Shown here: positions 39,431 through 50,800 of the stretch, in pieces
Position numbering within the stretch: position 1 is the first letter of the stretch
How the letters are laid out: every line of letters begins with the position of its first letter
Source of the DNA: Blastocladiella emersonii ATCC 22665
Lineage: Eukaryota > Blastocladiomycota > Blastocladiomycetes > Blastocladiales > Blastocladiaceae
NCBI GenBank assembly: GCA_025594325.1
Contig: JANHCV010000008.1
Location: 1,302,001 to 1,366,000, forward strand
Reading direction: 5' to 3'
Length of the DNA stretch: 64,000 nt
The notes under the pieces: generated by a model
What the model saw: only the letters and a program-made list of their open reading frames with translations
Told to the model about the DNA's origin: nothing
The model's database searches: none
Translations under genes and position numbers: made by a program

Positions 39431-40559
39431 ATGAACGACATTGTCCCGCTATTAAACTTGCCGCAAGAGCTCCAGCATGCCATTGCCCAGTGCCTGGACG
39501 TCCCATCCGCGCTTGCGCTTCGCGCGGCCTGCCGCGCCGCCCTCGCCGAGCCGTCGCTGTGGGCCGTTCGTCCCTGGTTGCAGGCGGTCTTTCCGCTTGT
39601 CGGCAATCGATTCGAGGATTTTTGCCGGCCTCGCACTACCTCCTTGCTGCTATAGCGGCGACGCGGAACTGCACGAGCAGCACCTGGGTGACCACCACTC
39701 GGCCAACTTCTTTGCCCTAGCCCGAGCGCTTGTGCGCCTGAACGCGGGCGTGAACGAAGTTCGATGGACTCAGCTCAGCGAATGGTCGGCGACCGTATCG
39801 AACAACCCCTGGCCAATTACGCACGCGCAGCTCGAGGAACTCTTGGTTTTTGCTTGTCAGGCTCGCGTTCCGTCGGCCTTTTGCCAGCTTCTTTTAAAAT
39901 GGACGGATACGGATGAGGAGGGATATATTCAGCTCCCACCCAAGTCCAGCCTCTCCGCGTTAATCGACTCGAAATCCGCCGAGCTTGACGTCTTTGCCGA
40001 CCCACGCCAGCCACCGATTGAAACACAGAACCTGCTCCTCAAGTACGGCGCCTTTATGTTCACCGATCTCTTTGTCGACATGGCCGCACGTGGCGTACTG
40101 CGCCAGGGCCGCGCCTTCTGCTTCAAATTCATACTGCATATCACAACCGATGGCCTGCGAGACCAGGATAACGAGGGGCACAGTGGGTTTGATCCCGCGG
40201 TCGTTCTTCAAAATGCACTCAATGCTCTGCGCCGCGAATCGTTTGGGATGCCGGACGCCCCTCGCCCGTGCGTCGCAACGGACTTAATACATCTTGCGAC
40301 CGATCATGAAAGCTATGTGAACCAGGGTAGCGAAGTTGCTGGCGACCTCACAACCAAGATTTCCGTGCTCGGCCGGGTCGGATCGCACTTCAAAATCACG
40401 CACGGCTTGGAATCGGTCCGCAACCGCATCGAGGCGCTCATCCCGCTCCATGACGAACAAGAGACTTGCCGTATGCGCGAGCAGTTGGATTATATGTACC
40501 GCGTGCTCAACTCGGGCTCGGTGCTCTGCCAGCCAACCCGTGGGGTGTCAGGCAACTAA
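39431..40559 (+). pseudogene. F-box-like gene, frameshifted and 3'-truncated
   Basis: Begins LLNLPQELQHAIAQCLD and LALRAACRAALAEPSLW, then shifts frame near 39625-39655 (TAG in the first frame) and continues to RIEALIPLHDEQETCRMREQ and LNSGSVLCQP, where it stops. Compared with the 608-residue gene at 25234 it lacks the last third. Confidence 0.75.
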
Positions 40560-40959
40560 CTCCCTGGCGATGGCAGCCTTGTTTCCGATCCATGTCCCTG
40601 CGAGCCCCAGGATCACGAACGACACGCGGTCTGTTCTCTGGGATTACTATCGCGCAGCGCCAAAATCTCGAGGCCGGCAAAGGCAACGCGACCCCCGATG
40701 TGGCCGTACGACGGTCACATGATTGATCGACGCGTCTCGCGCCTCACGCGAGACACCGGCGCGACCCCGTGGCTGGGAGGATAAACCAAAAACTAAGCAA
40801 ATATAACATGAAAAGGCACACTAGGAAGCTTGATTCGCGAGCCGTCCACTCGCACTGCTCGCGTTTGCAACCGTGCCGTTGGGCGACACGCATCACGCGT
40901 TCGGGTCGGACTACGATGGGCGAAATTAGTTCCACGGCGACGCTCGGTTTTTTCACTCT
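40560..40959. other. Spacer with a composite upstream motif
   Basis: CGGTCACATGATTG and ATCGACGCGTCTCGCGC at about 40713-40742 are a good copy of the composite motif, yet no intact gene starts at the usual distance. It may mark a lost gene. Confidence 0.4.
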
Positions 40960-41550
40960 TCACAACGGCGGAAAACGTACCCAAAACCCCTGCGCGCCGA
41001 TCCCCTCCATCATCCCAACCACGTACTCGAACGGCACGTCGCGGTCGAAAGACGCGACTTTGGCGACGCACGTGCGGCCCTGCTCGTCGCGCGAGTACAC
41101 GTACAAGGACGACGGGTCGCGGCTGTGGCGCCACACGCGCACGCTGCCGCCCTGGTTCGCGTCGCCGGGCGCAGTGGCGGCGAGGAGACGGTGCGCGAAG
41201 CTCGCCGCGGGCGGCGGGACGGTTGTCGCGGGAGCGGCGGGGTCCGCGGCGGCGACACCCGGATCGGAGAGGGTCAGCTCCGTGTAGTGGCCCATGTCGC
41301 GCTCCTCGAGAGCTGGCGCTGCGGGAAGCACTGGTGCCGGAACAGCTGGTGCAGCGGGGACAGGTGTAGCGGGGGCAGGTGCGGCAGCGACAGGTGCAGC
41401 GGGCGCCTCGAGGATCGGCGCGACGCGCTCGTCAGCGACAGGTGCAGCGGGCGCCTGAACGGCAGGAGCAGCAGGCTCCACATCCCCGGGAATCGGAGCG
41501 ACGCCCTCGTCCCGAGCCGCGGGTTGAGTTCGAAGACATGCTACTCAGCA
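40960..41550 (-). CDS. Pro/Ala-rich hypothetical protein
   Basis: The frame opens after a TGA near 41550; the first ATG is 41481, giving 173 residues. The N-terminal half is a P/A repeat (APAAPVA units). The last 60 residues look folded (SVRVWRHSRDPSSLYVYSRD, then VPFEYVVGMMEGIGAQGFWV). I do not recognise the domain. It might be a downstream exon of the P/A-rich frames at 41784-43800. Confidence 0.35.
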
Positions 41551-41783
41551 AGCACGGTTAGCTGCTCGAGCGACACAACTCGGCATCGGAACTGTACCGA
41601 GCGGACGGACCGGCCGCTGATCATGGTCAACAACATGGCGAACCTGAACGGCACCACGTCGCGGACTGGACGAAGGCGGGGCGGCGAGCCGAGCGCGCTG
41701 CGCCGGCCGCTCCTCGTCGTGGCCGCTCGATTCGCGATCGCCTAGAAGAGTTCGTTAGTGAGCGAGTCGGTGCAAGGCGGATG

Positions 41784-42480
41784 TTAAGAGATGGAGCGAG
41801 TACGCTTTCGCACGGACGACGAGGGCTGCGAATCAGTTTCGCCAAGTGCCAACCGTGCGAGCAACTCGCCACGAAGTGCCGCAGGCTCAGAATTCGCGTC
41901 AATGTGGGCTGGTGGTTCGAGAGCGACAATCCGCGGCGCTGGCTCGGGTTCTGCAACGAGCGGGGCAGCGGGCTCACGCTCGGCAGGACGAGGTCCTGCG
42001 GGCGCGCGAGGAGGAGCTGCAAGCTCGAGATCGACATCCATGGGCGCAACGAGCCCACGTCGCGCGATGCGACCCCGCGGATCGGACCGCACGTCGGTGG
42101 CCGCTGCGGTAGCACGCACGCACGCAGCAAGCTGACGCGTTGCAAGCTCGAGCTCGGCATGATGGAGCGCGGCAGGCGCGGGAACTGCGTCGACGCGGAC
42201 ACGCGGCTGCGGAACGGAGTCAAGAAGAATCGTAGCCTCCGGCTCGGCGAGATAAGGCGCTGCGTGTTCGGGTGCGCGATCACGAGGCGCTACGGGCGCC
42301 GGCAGCTCGGGCGGAGCGTCAACAATGGTTGCAGGTGCAGAAGTAGTGCGATGAAGCTGTGCCGATTCGCCGTTCGCCTGTGCTGAAAGCGCGCGATCGC
42401 GCGTCGAGTCGTTCGAACTCGGAGCCTGTCCCCGAGACGAAGCAGCAGGAAGCTCAGGTGGGTGCATCATGATGGTTGAC
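41784..42480 (-). CDS. Pro/Ala/Glu-rich frame, possible 3' part of the next gene
   Basis: An open frame of P/A/E-rich composition (PPELPAPVAP, EPAAPLVAEPEPAPRIV) ending in a basic tail (SSSVRKRTRSIS). It overlaps the end of the 42454-43800 gene in another frame. The similar composition suggests one gene broken by a frameshift or an intron I cannot place. Confidence 0.35.
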
Positions 42481-43800
42481 AGGCTCAGACGGCAAGCGAG
42501 CGAGCGACGAGGTTGCGGGCACCGAAATGCTTGAAGCTGCAGGCCTATTGGGCGTTGAGGCATTAGGTGCAGGCGTAGGCTGCAGTTGAGCGGGTAAAGC
42601 CTCGGCGGGCGCCGAGTTGCGATAACTGGTCATTTTTTTGCGCCTACGGGCAAAAGCTGTAGGCGCAGGCGTCGGTACAGGTGCGCCGCGTTGGTCAGTA
42701 AGCGCCACTGAAGCAGTTTGCGCGCTTGCTTGAGCTTGACGATGAGCTGATCGAGTTCGAATCGGCGACGCCAGCTCGCGACCATCCACGTCGTTTGGGA
42801 CGATAGCAGTTGTAAGATTGCGCCAATTTTTGATCGGAAGCCGAGAACGAGACGCAAGCTTGTTAATGGGCCCGCTGAGTTGCGGCGGAAACACGCCATG
42901 CTGGACGGCAACGCTCGCAAGGTAGGGCAGCACCAGTTGCGCAAATCGAAGGCGCGAATTGTCGCTGCACTGGACATGAGCTGGAAGCACAAAAGCAAGC
43001 GGGTCGTCGCGGTCAGTCGGACGATGTCTGCCGCGTTGCGGCTTGACGAGGGCGAGATACTCGTCGAGACCACACAGAATGCCCGGGAGGTAGTGGAAGA
43101 AAACGTACGCCTCCCGATTCGACAAGGATTGAAGTCCAATCGGAGGGAGCACGTTGAAGGTCCACTCCTGAGAGCCGTATCGCATGCCGCTGAGGCGAAG
43201 GATAGCCGCAGCCACGGAGTCCGTTTCCCTGCCGTCGTCGGAGCCGCCAAAGCGGATCGAGGTGAAGCGCTTGCTGCCCTTGTTATGGTGCACCAGCAAG
43301 GCGGTGAAGGCCCACTCGCCGTTCCGGTGGTGCGGTAGAATGAGAATGCTGTGCGCGGCCGTCAGGTGATTGGTAAGCCAGTCCTGTAAAGTTTCGACAA
43401 TCGAGTCAACCCAGGCTGTAGGGCACAGCTGGCGGTCGATGCAGTCCTCAAAGAGACCCACCGGTGCGAACAAGACTCGCTCACGCAACCCAGCACCCAG
43501 ATTTACCAGGACAGCGTGGAGGACGAGGTGGACGAGGTCGCCCGAGAGCATCATCTTGCGCATCCCCGCCGTGACTGCAGAGCCAAGTGCGCGAAGGTCG
43601 ACGGTGGTGCGCGGGCAGGTCGGGATGTCGAGCTTGGGCTGCATCTCGCCAAAGCAACGCCTGAGCTCATTGAAGGCGGCGCTATGTTGCTCGCGCACGG
43701 ACTTCCTCGGCGCTCCCGCCCTCGCCGCCGCTGCATCGCGTGTCAGGGTTAATTTGGCCATAAATAGTATGTTGCATAGAGTGATACATGCGTGGTTCAT
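42454..43800 (-). CDS. Large protein with a possible Ulp1-like core
   Basis: 448 residues. The start element lies in the coding frame (ITLCNIL). The middle (about 100-260) runs WVDSIVETLQDWL, ILILPHHRNGEWAFTALLVH, RFTSIRFGGSDDG and FNVLPPIGLQSLSNREAYVF. The spacing recalls a C48/Ulp1 protease (P....HW, D, Q...DCG), but His, Asp and Cys are not at the expected places, so it would be inactive or the likeness is accidental. The C-terminus is P/A/S-rich. The composite motif is about 95-120 bp upstream. Confidence 0.45.
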   Translation of the reverse strand: MNHACITLCNILFMAKLTLTRDAAAARAGAPRKSVREQHSAAFNELRRCFGEMQPKLDIPTCPRTTVDLRALGSAVTAGMRKMMLSGDLVHLVLHAVLVNLGAGLRERVLFAPVGLFEDCIDRQLCPTAWVDSIVETLQDWLTNHLTAAHSILILPHHRNGEWAFTALLVHHNKGSKRFTSIRFGGSDDGRETDSVAAAILRLSGMRYGSQEWTFNVLPPIGLQSLSNREAYVFFHYLPGILCGLDEYLALVKPQRGRHRPTDRDDPLAFVLPAHVQCSDNSRLRFAQLVLPYLASVAVQHGVFPPQLSGPINKLASRSRLPIKNWRNLTTAIVPNDVDGRELASPIRTRSAHRQAQASAQTASVALTDQRGAPVPTPAPTAFARRRKKMTSYRNSAPAEALPAQLQPTPAPNASTPNRPAASSISVPATSSLARLPSEPVNHHDAPT

Positions 43801-43893
43801 CCATAGCGTTCATGTTCGTGGTGAGCGGAGAGACCAAACCGCTTGCTTGTCGCAAAATGGCCCACGTGCCGCCAGCCCAGAATTGAAACTCGC

Positions 43894-43921
43894 ATCACAT
43901 GAGTGATCGACACGTCTCGCA
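43894..43921 (-). promoter_or_regulatory. Composite CACATG / ACACGT upstream motif
   Basis: The + strand reads ATCACATGAGTG then ATCGACACGTCTCGCA, with one change from ACGCGT to ACACGT. It sits about 95-120 bp upstream of the start at 43800. Confidence 0.45.
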
Positions 43922-44020
43922 GCCTGCGTGAGACAACCGCGCAACTTCGCAAAGGCGTAAACAACGTAAGAGAATAACGCCAACTTTGAAAGTGAATGAT
44001 GCGCGCGTCCCGCGCGTTGA

Positions 44021-44620
44021 TCAAGCCCACGGCCACATTTCGCGGTACCAGCCACCGGGGATCGCGAGGAGCTCCGCGTGGGAGTCCTGCTCAACGACGC
44101 GGCCGTGGTCGAGGACGACTATGCGACCTCCGACTATCGTCAAGAGCCGTTGCGCGATAAAGATCGCGATGAACGGCAGGCGAGCCGCATCCGCTTGATG
44201 CGCAAGGACCTTGTCAATCGCCAAGCGCAGTGCGCTTTCCGAGCGCCCGTCGAGCGCAAGCAAGGGCCAGCCGCTGGCGCTCGCCGCCGGACACGAGCGA
44301 CCCGCGTGTTGTACTCGTGCGGGAACTCAAGGATGCAGTCGCGAGTCAAGAAGCGTTTCACAACGTCAATGATCTCGTCGTGCGTCACGTTGTTGCGGCC
44401 ATACGCGATGTTGTGAGCGACCGTGTTGTTGTTAAACAGCGCCGTGTCATGCGGCACGATCGATAGGTGCCGTGCCAGCAAGGCGGCCGCCGCATCAACC
44501 GCGGACTAGCTGTCAATGAGCACGTGGCCCGACGTCTGATCGTACATGCGGTAGAGCAGTTTGGCCCCTGACGTGTCCATCGCGCAGCCGACACGTCCAT
44601 CGCGCAGCTGACGCACATGG
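44021..44620 (-). pseudogene. Degraded copy of the Atm1 nucleotide-binding domain
   Basis: Fragments in order match the gene at 45068: YDQTSGHVLIDS, a TAG where the parent has Gln, then RHLSIVPHDTALFNN, HNIAYGRNNVTHDEII, LEFPHEYNTRV, a frameshifted SGGERQR region, and IAIFIAQRLLTIVGG with HAELLAIPGGWYREMW. Only the 3' part, after the Walker A region, is present. It lies head to tail with the intact gene about 0.45 kb away, so it is a partial tandem duplicate. Confidence 0.85.
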
Positions 44621-45067
44621 GTGCTGTAGTGGGGCGTGCGTGCGAGACATGCGAGACACGCACGCGTCAAGGTCAGGTGTGGATCACGCCACCCGCCGAC
44701 GCTGCCTCCCACGCCTCCGCCGCGGCCCAACGCGCGGCGCACTCTCGCGCTCGGTTCCTGTTTGAGGATGAATGAAGCTGTTCCTGTTTGATACACTGGT
44801 TGATTTCCCCTGCAATACCATCCTGTCGCAGTACGTCGCGTGTATCCCGCTTCCCCCGTGCCTGAATAGAATAGCAATGGGAGACTGGCGGAGCAAGGAG
44901 ACGGTCGTGGTCGGCCGCCATCGCGTCGTTTGAGCGCGGTGCCACGAGCAGCAGCTGGATCGCGAACTGCGATCAGCAGCAAAGTTGCAAGACTTTGACA
45001 GGAAGAAGCGACGATACGAGACTCGAATCACATTGAACTCTTCTTGCTATATTCTTCGTTATATCTC
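44621..45067. other. Spacer between the Atm1 copies
   Basis: No gene. A short direct repeat (GACACGTCCATCGCGCAG, then the same with one change) lies at about 44570-44610. Confidence 0.45.
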
Positions 45068-47470
45068 TTACACATCAACCACGCGCGCCGTCCCCGCGGG
45101 CGCGACGACCGTAACGGGCTCCTCTTCAGCCGCGGCCATGGCCTCGTCCGCCTGCTGCTGCTGCGTGTACCACATTTCGCGGTACAGCCCGCCAGGGATC
45201 GCGAGGAGCTCCGCGTGGTTGCCCATCTCGACGACGCGGCCCTCGCGGAGGACGAAAATCCTCGAACACCCCGCGACGGTGGTCAACCGGTGCGCGACGA
45301 AGATCGCCATGGGCGGGGGCTGCGTGGGGTCGGCGGGGTGGTGCAAGAAATCGTCGATGGCCGCGAGGACGGCGGCCTCGGACCGCGAATCGAGGGCGGC
45401 GGAGCTCTCGTCGAGGGCGAGGATGCGCGCGTCGGTGCGGATGAGTGCGCGTGCGAGGGCGACGCGCTGGCGCTCGCCGCCGGAGAGGAGCGATCCGCGT
45501 TCGCCGACGCGCGTGTTGTACCCGAGCGGGAACTCGAGGATGCGGTCGTGGATCTGCGCGCGTTTCGCGGCCGCGACGATCTCCTCCTGCGTCGCGTTCT
45601 CGCGGCCGTACGCGATGTTGTAGGCGATGGTGTTGTTGAACAGGGCCGTGTCCTGGGGCACGATCGAGAGGTGGCGGAGGAGGGACTCGGAGGTCACGTC
45701 GGTGAGCGGCTGGCCGTCGATCAGGACGCGGCCGGCCGTCGGGTCGTACTGGCGGAACAGGAGACGCAGCGCGGAGCTCTTGCCCGAGCCGCTGGAGCCG
45801 ACAAAGGCCACCTTCTCGCCCGGGTACAGCGTCAGGTCGACGCCGCGCAGGATCTCGCGGTCCGGCGTGTAGGCGAACCGGACGTTGTCGAAGGTGACGA
45901 CGCCGTCGCGCCAGACGAGCGGCTTCGCGTCGGGCTTGTCGCGGACGGCCGCCTGCACCGACTGCAGCGCGAACATGGTCTGCATGTCGGTGAGCGCCTG
46001 GCGCTGCTCGCGGTAGACGGACCCCAAAAAGTTGAGCGGCATCGAGAGCTGGAACACGAGCCCGTTGATCATGACGAGGTCGCCAACCGTCAAAGCGCCG
46101 GCGAGCACGCCCTGGGTCGCCATCCACATCATGGCGGTGAGCGAGACCGCAAAGATCCCGGCCTGCCCGGCGTTGAGCATGGCGAGCGACGTGGTGGTCT
46201 TGACAGCGGCCACCTCGTACTGCGCGAGCGACTTGTCGTACTCGGCCGTCTCGCGGGGCGCGCCGCCAAAGTACTTGACGGCCTCGATGTTGACGAGCGA
46301 GTCGACGGCGCGCGCGGCGGCCGCGTTATCGGCGGCGTTCATCTCGCGGCGGAACCGCGTGCGCCACGTCGTCGTCGACACGGTGAACCACGTGTACAGG
46401 AACAGCGTCGCGGCCGTCACCGCAGCGTACCCGGACCCGTACGTGTGGGCGAGGATGCCGCACACGAGCGAGATCTCGAGCGCGGTCGGGACGACGTGGA
46501 AGACCATGGACGAGAGGACGAACGCGATGCCCTTGGTTCCGCGGTCGATGGCGCGCGTGAGGGCGCCCGTCTGGCGGGCGAGGTGGAACGACACGTCCTG
46601 GCGGAGGAGGTGGTCGAAGATATTCCGCGCGACGCGGCGGATCGCGCGCTGGGCGACGGCGCCGAAGACGGCGGACCGGAGTTCCGAGAAGAGCGTGGCG
46701 CCGACGCGTGCCGCGCCGTAGCCGAGCAGGACGGTGCCGCACACGGCCATGACCGAGAGATCGTTGGCGACGGTGTTGGCGGAGCCTGCGGCGGTCAGCG
46801 CGGTCAGGCTGTCGACGGCGGCCTTGAAGTAGTAGGGGACCTGGACGTTGAGCAGCTTGCCCGCGATGAGCAGCGAGAGCGCGATCAGGACGCGCGCGCG
46901 CACCGACCAGTCGTCGCGCGGCCACAGGTACTGGACCAGGTTTTTGAGGATGGCCATGTCGGCCTCCTTGTCCGAGGCGACGTTCAGGGCGAGCCCGGTT
47001 TCGTCGGTTTTGGTTGCGGGGGTAGCGGGTTTCTTAGTAGCGGGGGCAGCAGCGGGGGTAGAGGAGGAAGTCGAGTGGTTGCGCACAGCCGCGGGCACGA
47101 GCGGCGAGCGGGCGGTCGCCGACCACGCGGCAACGGCGGGCACACACTCCGCGGAGCGGGCCGCCGCGACCGGCCGCGCGAGCGTCGAGAACGACGACGC
47201 GAGCGGGACCGACGCGAGGACCGACCGGTTGGGGGTAGCGAGGGTCGAGAGCATGGCGCGCTGCAGGAACGCCGTCGACGTCGAGGTCGCAGCACCGCCT
47301 CGCGCCTCGGCCGGCGATGATCGTCGCGGATCGCGCGACAGGTGCAGCAGGCGGGACGCGGCGGCGGCGGCGGGCGCGGCGGCGGCTCCCGAGGAAGATG
47401 AGGCGCACGCGCGCGACGCCGCGGCGGCACACCACGCGAGGCGGGCGGTGCGCGGTATCGACGACGACAT
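45068..47470 (-). CDS. ATM1: Mitochondrial ABC half-transporter, Atm1/ABCB7 type
   Basis: 800 residues, full length for the family. The N-terminus is Ser/Ala/Arg-rich and almost free of acidic residues, as expected for a mitochondrial transit peptide. One transmembrane domain (about 180-460) is followed by one nucleotide-binding domain with Walker A GSSGSGKSS, signature LSGGERQR, Walker B ILALDESSAALD and H-loop VAHRL. Family knowledge: inner-membrane exporter of a glutathione-linked sulfur or Fe-S compound needed for cytosolic Fe-S protein assembly. Start at ATG 47470; ATGTAACTTGACGCAAC lies about 75 bp upstream. It is divergent from the IKS1 gene with 337 bp between start codons. Confidence 0.92.
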   Translation of the reverse strand: MSSSIPRTARLAWCAAAASRACASSSSGAAAAPAAAAASRLLHLSRDPRRSSPAEARGGAATSTSTAFLQRAMLSTLATPNRSVLASVPLASSFSTLARPVAAARSAECVPAVAAWSATARSPLVPAAVRNHSTSSSTPAAAPATKKPATPATKTDETGLALNVASDKEADMAILKNLVQYLWPRDDWSVRARVLIALSLLIAGKLLNVQVPYYFKAAVDSLTALTAAGSANTVANDLSVMAVCGTVLLGYGAARVGATLFSELRSAVFGAVAQRAIRRVARNIFDHLLRQDVSFHLARQTGALTRAIDRGTKGIAFVLSSMVFHVVPTALEISLVCGILAHTYGSGYAAVTAATLFLYTWFTVSTTTWRTRFRREMNAADNAAAARAVDSLVNIEAVKYFGGAPRETAEYDKSLAQYEVAAVKTTTSLAMLNAGQAGIFAVSLTAMMWMATQGVLAGALTVGDLVMINGLVFQLSMPLNFLGSVYREQRQALTDMQTMFALQSVQAAVRDKPDAKPLVWRDGVVTFDNVRFAYTPDREILRGVDLTLYPGEKVAFVGSSGSGKSSALRLLFRQYDPTAGRVLIDGQPLTDVTSESLLRHLSIVPQDTALFNNTIAYNIAYGRENATQEEIVAAAKRAQIHDRILEFPLGYNTRVGERGSLLSGGERQRVALARALIRTDARILALDESSAALDSRSEAAVLAAIDDFLHHPADPTQPPPMAIFVAHRLTTVAGCSRIFVLREGRVVEMGNHAELLAIPGGLYREMWYTQQQQADEAMAAAEEEPVTVVAPAGTARVVDV

Positions 47471-47807
47471 GGACGCGTTCGGTTGCGTCGATGGGGAGGG
47501 GGGCTACGCGCGGGTGACGCGTCAGCGGGGTGTTGCGTCAAGTTACATGGTGCGAGAGCATACATGGCGCTTTATCGAGCGGGATCGGTGTTCGTTGCAG
47601 GGAGTGTGAGGATCAACAAAGCGATGGGGTAAGCAAGGGAGGGTGGGTGGCGCACGCGGCGCGTGACGTGATTTTCGGGACAAGTCACGTTTCGCGAGCG
47701 ACAAGGTGAAACCGCGCGCGTCGCTCGGCTGCGCGAAACCTTGCCTCCCCTGCCCCCCTCACCTTCATCATCATCACCACGCGTATCACCGCGTGAGACA
47801 CGCTGCA
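47471..47807. promoter_or_regulatory. Shared divergent promoter region, Atm1 and IKS1
   Basis: Contains the start element variant near 47531-47550 and, at about 47656-47697, GCGCGTGACGTGATTTTC and AAGTCACGTTTCGCG, a loose form of the composite E-box/ACGCG motif. Confidence 0.5.
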
Positions 47808-50800
47808 ATGAACATCCCGCTGCCCGAGTCGCCGACCTCGCCCGGCTTCAGCGACGCCGACGCCGACGCGGGCGACGCGCCATCGCGGACCCGCACGCTC
47901 AGCGGGTCGACGACGGCCGTCGCCATGGCCGTGCCCATCTTCCACCACCTCAACAGCGACGGCGGTGGCGGAAATGGGGTCGCCGCTGCTCCGGCCCTGC
48001 GTCTCATCGCGGGCCCGCCGACACTCGCTCCCGCCGCCGCGGGGCACACGGCGCCGCTCCCGCTGTTGCTCGGACCTGTCCACTCGGAATCGCCGTCCAA
48101 CGTCGAAGATGAGTCGGAGCCAATGTGTAACGGCGACGACGCCATGGACGTGGACCCCGCCGCGCTCGACGGCGACTGCGAGAGTCCCGAAACATGGCAG
48201 ATCATCCTGTACGCCTACTTTCCTCCACCCACCACGATCCATCGCTAACCCCTACGATGTAGACACAACGAGAACACCCGCCAGCTCGTCCTGTACAACC
48301 CGGCCAACCACGCCCTCGTGCTGCAGTCCGTCACGCACCCGTCCGCCGCTCCCTCTACCACCGAATCGCATCCCCGTCCACGCACCCGCGCCCTCTCGCA
48401 CGCATCCTCCTCGTCCGCGCGCCCGCGCCTGCCCGTCCAGCTACCACCCGAGTGCCCGCTGTGCGGCCGCGCGTTCGAGACGGGCCAGTTCCCGAACATG
48501 ACCACGGCCGCGGCGGCTGCTGCTGCAGCTGCGGCAGCGGTGTCGCGCGTAATGCACCACCACCACCGACACGCGGACGCGGACGCGGACGCGAACGGGC
48601 ACGGGCACGAGGTGGTGGTCGCGACCGAGCCGACGTTTCTCGACCAGGACTATTTCCGGCTGCTCGAGAACGTCCAGTGCGTGCATCTCGCTAATCTCAC
48701 TCCCGCGCGTGTGCTGACCATTTTGGGTGTAGCGCGGCGTACCCGCTCGACACGGACGCGGACCCGCGGTCCTCGTCGCCGCTTCCCGCGCCCACCGACG
48801 AGCCGAGCCAGGGCGTCAAGCACGCGAGCTTCAACCAGGGCTACTACGACCGCTTCTTCGTTGAGCTAAAGAAGCTCGGCCGCGGCGCCCACGGCTCCGT
48901 GTTCCTGTGCCAGCACGTTCTCGACGACATTCCGCTCGGGTCCGTCCCCCTTCTGCTACTTTACGCCCACCCCCACTCACCCTTTTCCTTTTGGCGGACA
49001 TGTAGCGAATACGCCATCAAAAAGGTGGCCGTCGGCGACAACCACCCGTGGCTGTCGCGCATGCTGCGCGAGGTGACCTTACTCGAACGGCTGCGCCACC
49101 CGAACATCGTCGCGTACAAGCACGCGTGGCTCGAGCACTGCCGCCACACGCCCTTCGGGCCCGACGTCCCGTCCCTGTTCATCCTCATGGAGCGCGCGAA
49201 TGGCGGGAACCTCGAGGAGTTCTTGCAGCCCGACGCCAACGAGGACCCGACCGCCGCCGACGGCACGGGCACCGTGACGAAAGCCAAACTCCTGCGCGCA
49301 CGCCGTCGCGCCGCGCGTCTCGCCGCGCTCCCGTCCCTCCCAGCCGCGTGGTCGACCGTCGGCCGCGACGGCGGGTGGGCCGTGACGCCCGCGGGCTCCG
49401 TCGTCCGCCTCCTCGCCACGCGCGCGCTGCTCACCATGGTCCTCGGCGTCGCGCGCGGGCTCGCGCACCTGCACCGCCACGGCATCGTGCACCGCGACCT
49501 GAAACCGCCCAACATCCTGCTCGCGTGGGAGTCCGAGTCCGACTCGGGCGACGCCGGCCCGCCAAACGACGCCGACGAGCCCAGCGCGTCGTCCCCACCG
49601 ACCTCCCGCGTCCCGACGGTCCTGATCTCCGATTTCGGCGAATGCGAAGTCCTCGCTCCGTCGGACGACCCCGCGGCGCGGCGCCGGCGCCGGTCGGGGA
49701 ACACGGGGACTATCGACTTCACGGCGCCCGAGCTGCTCGACTTTGACCGCGCGGCCGGCGCGTTCACGGCGGCCTACTCGCCGAAAGCGGACATCTGGTC
49801 GCTCGGGCTCGTCGCCCTGTACACGGCGTACGCGGGCCACCTCCCGTTCCGCGACCGCGACGATATCGACGCGTTGCGCGCCGAGATTCTCGCGCTGGAT
49901 GCCGCGCGCGTGTTTCCCACAGAGGAGGAGGAAAGGGTGCCCCGCGCGTTCCGCAGCCTCGTCGCGCGGTGTCTCGCGCGGGATCCAGCGGACCGGCCGA
50001 CGGCCGCGCAGGTGTGCGGCGCGATCGAGAAGATGCTCGCGGACGCGACGGGCGGGGGCGACGCGGTGCCCGCGCCGGCGGCGGCGGTCGTCACGACCAC
50101 GGACGAGGAGGAGGAGGACGAGGACGACGTGATCCCCGCGCCCGCCCCCTCCAGCCCGAGCTCCTCGTCGATGCGCAAACAACGCGCTTCGTCGTCGACC
50201 CGCCACCACCGCCACTCGCCGCTCGCGCCGCACCCGCACCACCACGCGCACCACCCGCACCACCATCTCCCGGTCCACCATCACCGCCGCACCGAGCCCG
50301 CGGCCGCCGCGGTCCGCCGCCACGTCAAGATCGACCGCCGCGAGCTCGCGGCGCGGCTCCGCGGTGGCGGTGGGACGTCGCCCGCGCGACCTCCTCCCGC
50401 GGCTGCGGCTGCCGAACCTGCTGCGGCGGGTACGAGTGTGGTGCGCCGCCGCCGCGTCAACTCGACGCCGAGCCCAGCGACAGCGACGGCGGCGGCGGCG
50501 GCGGCGGCGGCGCGCGAGTCGTCCGAGCACGGCGACGCGGATGAGCCGATGGCCGTCGAGCTGTTCACTTCGTCCCCTTCAACCGCGCCACCACCTGCGC
50601 CCGCCGAATCCGCCGCTACGCCCGCCCCCGCCGCCGCCTCGCCGCCGTGGTACGTGAGCGGCACGCGTCTGGTACAAGTCGCGACCCTCGCGGTGATGCC
50701 CGGCGGGGCGCCGCTCGGCGTGGCCGTCGGGTGGACGTGTCTATCGATGGCGGCGACCGACTGGGCGCTGCTGGCCGACAACGAGCAGCCGGCGGGGGTC

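Noticed and set aside
45044-47320. A 758-codon open frame on the plus strand
   Set aside because: It is the exact antisense of the Atm1 gene, with a composition (many H, E, R, G) typical of shadow frames in GC-rich DNA.
49079-50530. A 483-codon minus-strand open frame
   Set aside because: Antisense of the IKS1 kinase exon, Arg/Val-rich and without domains.
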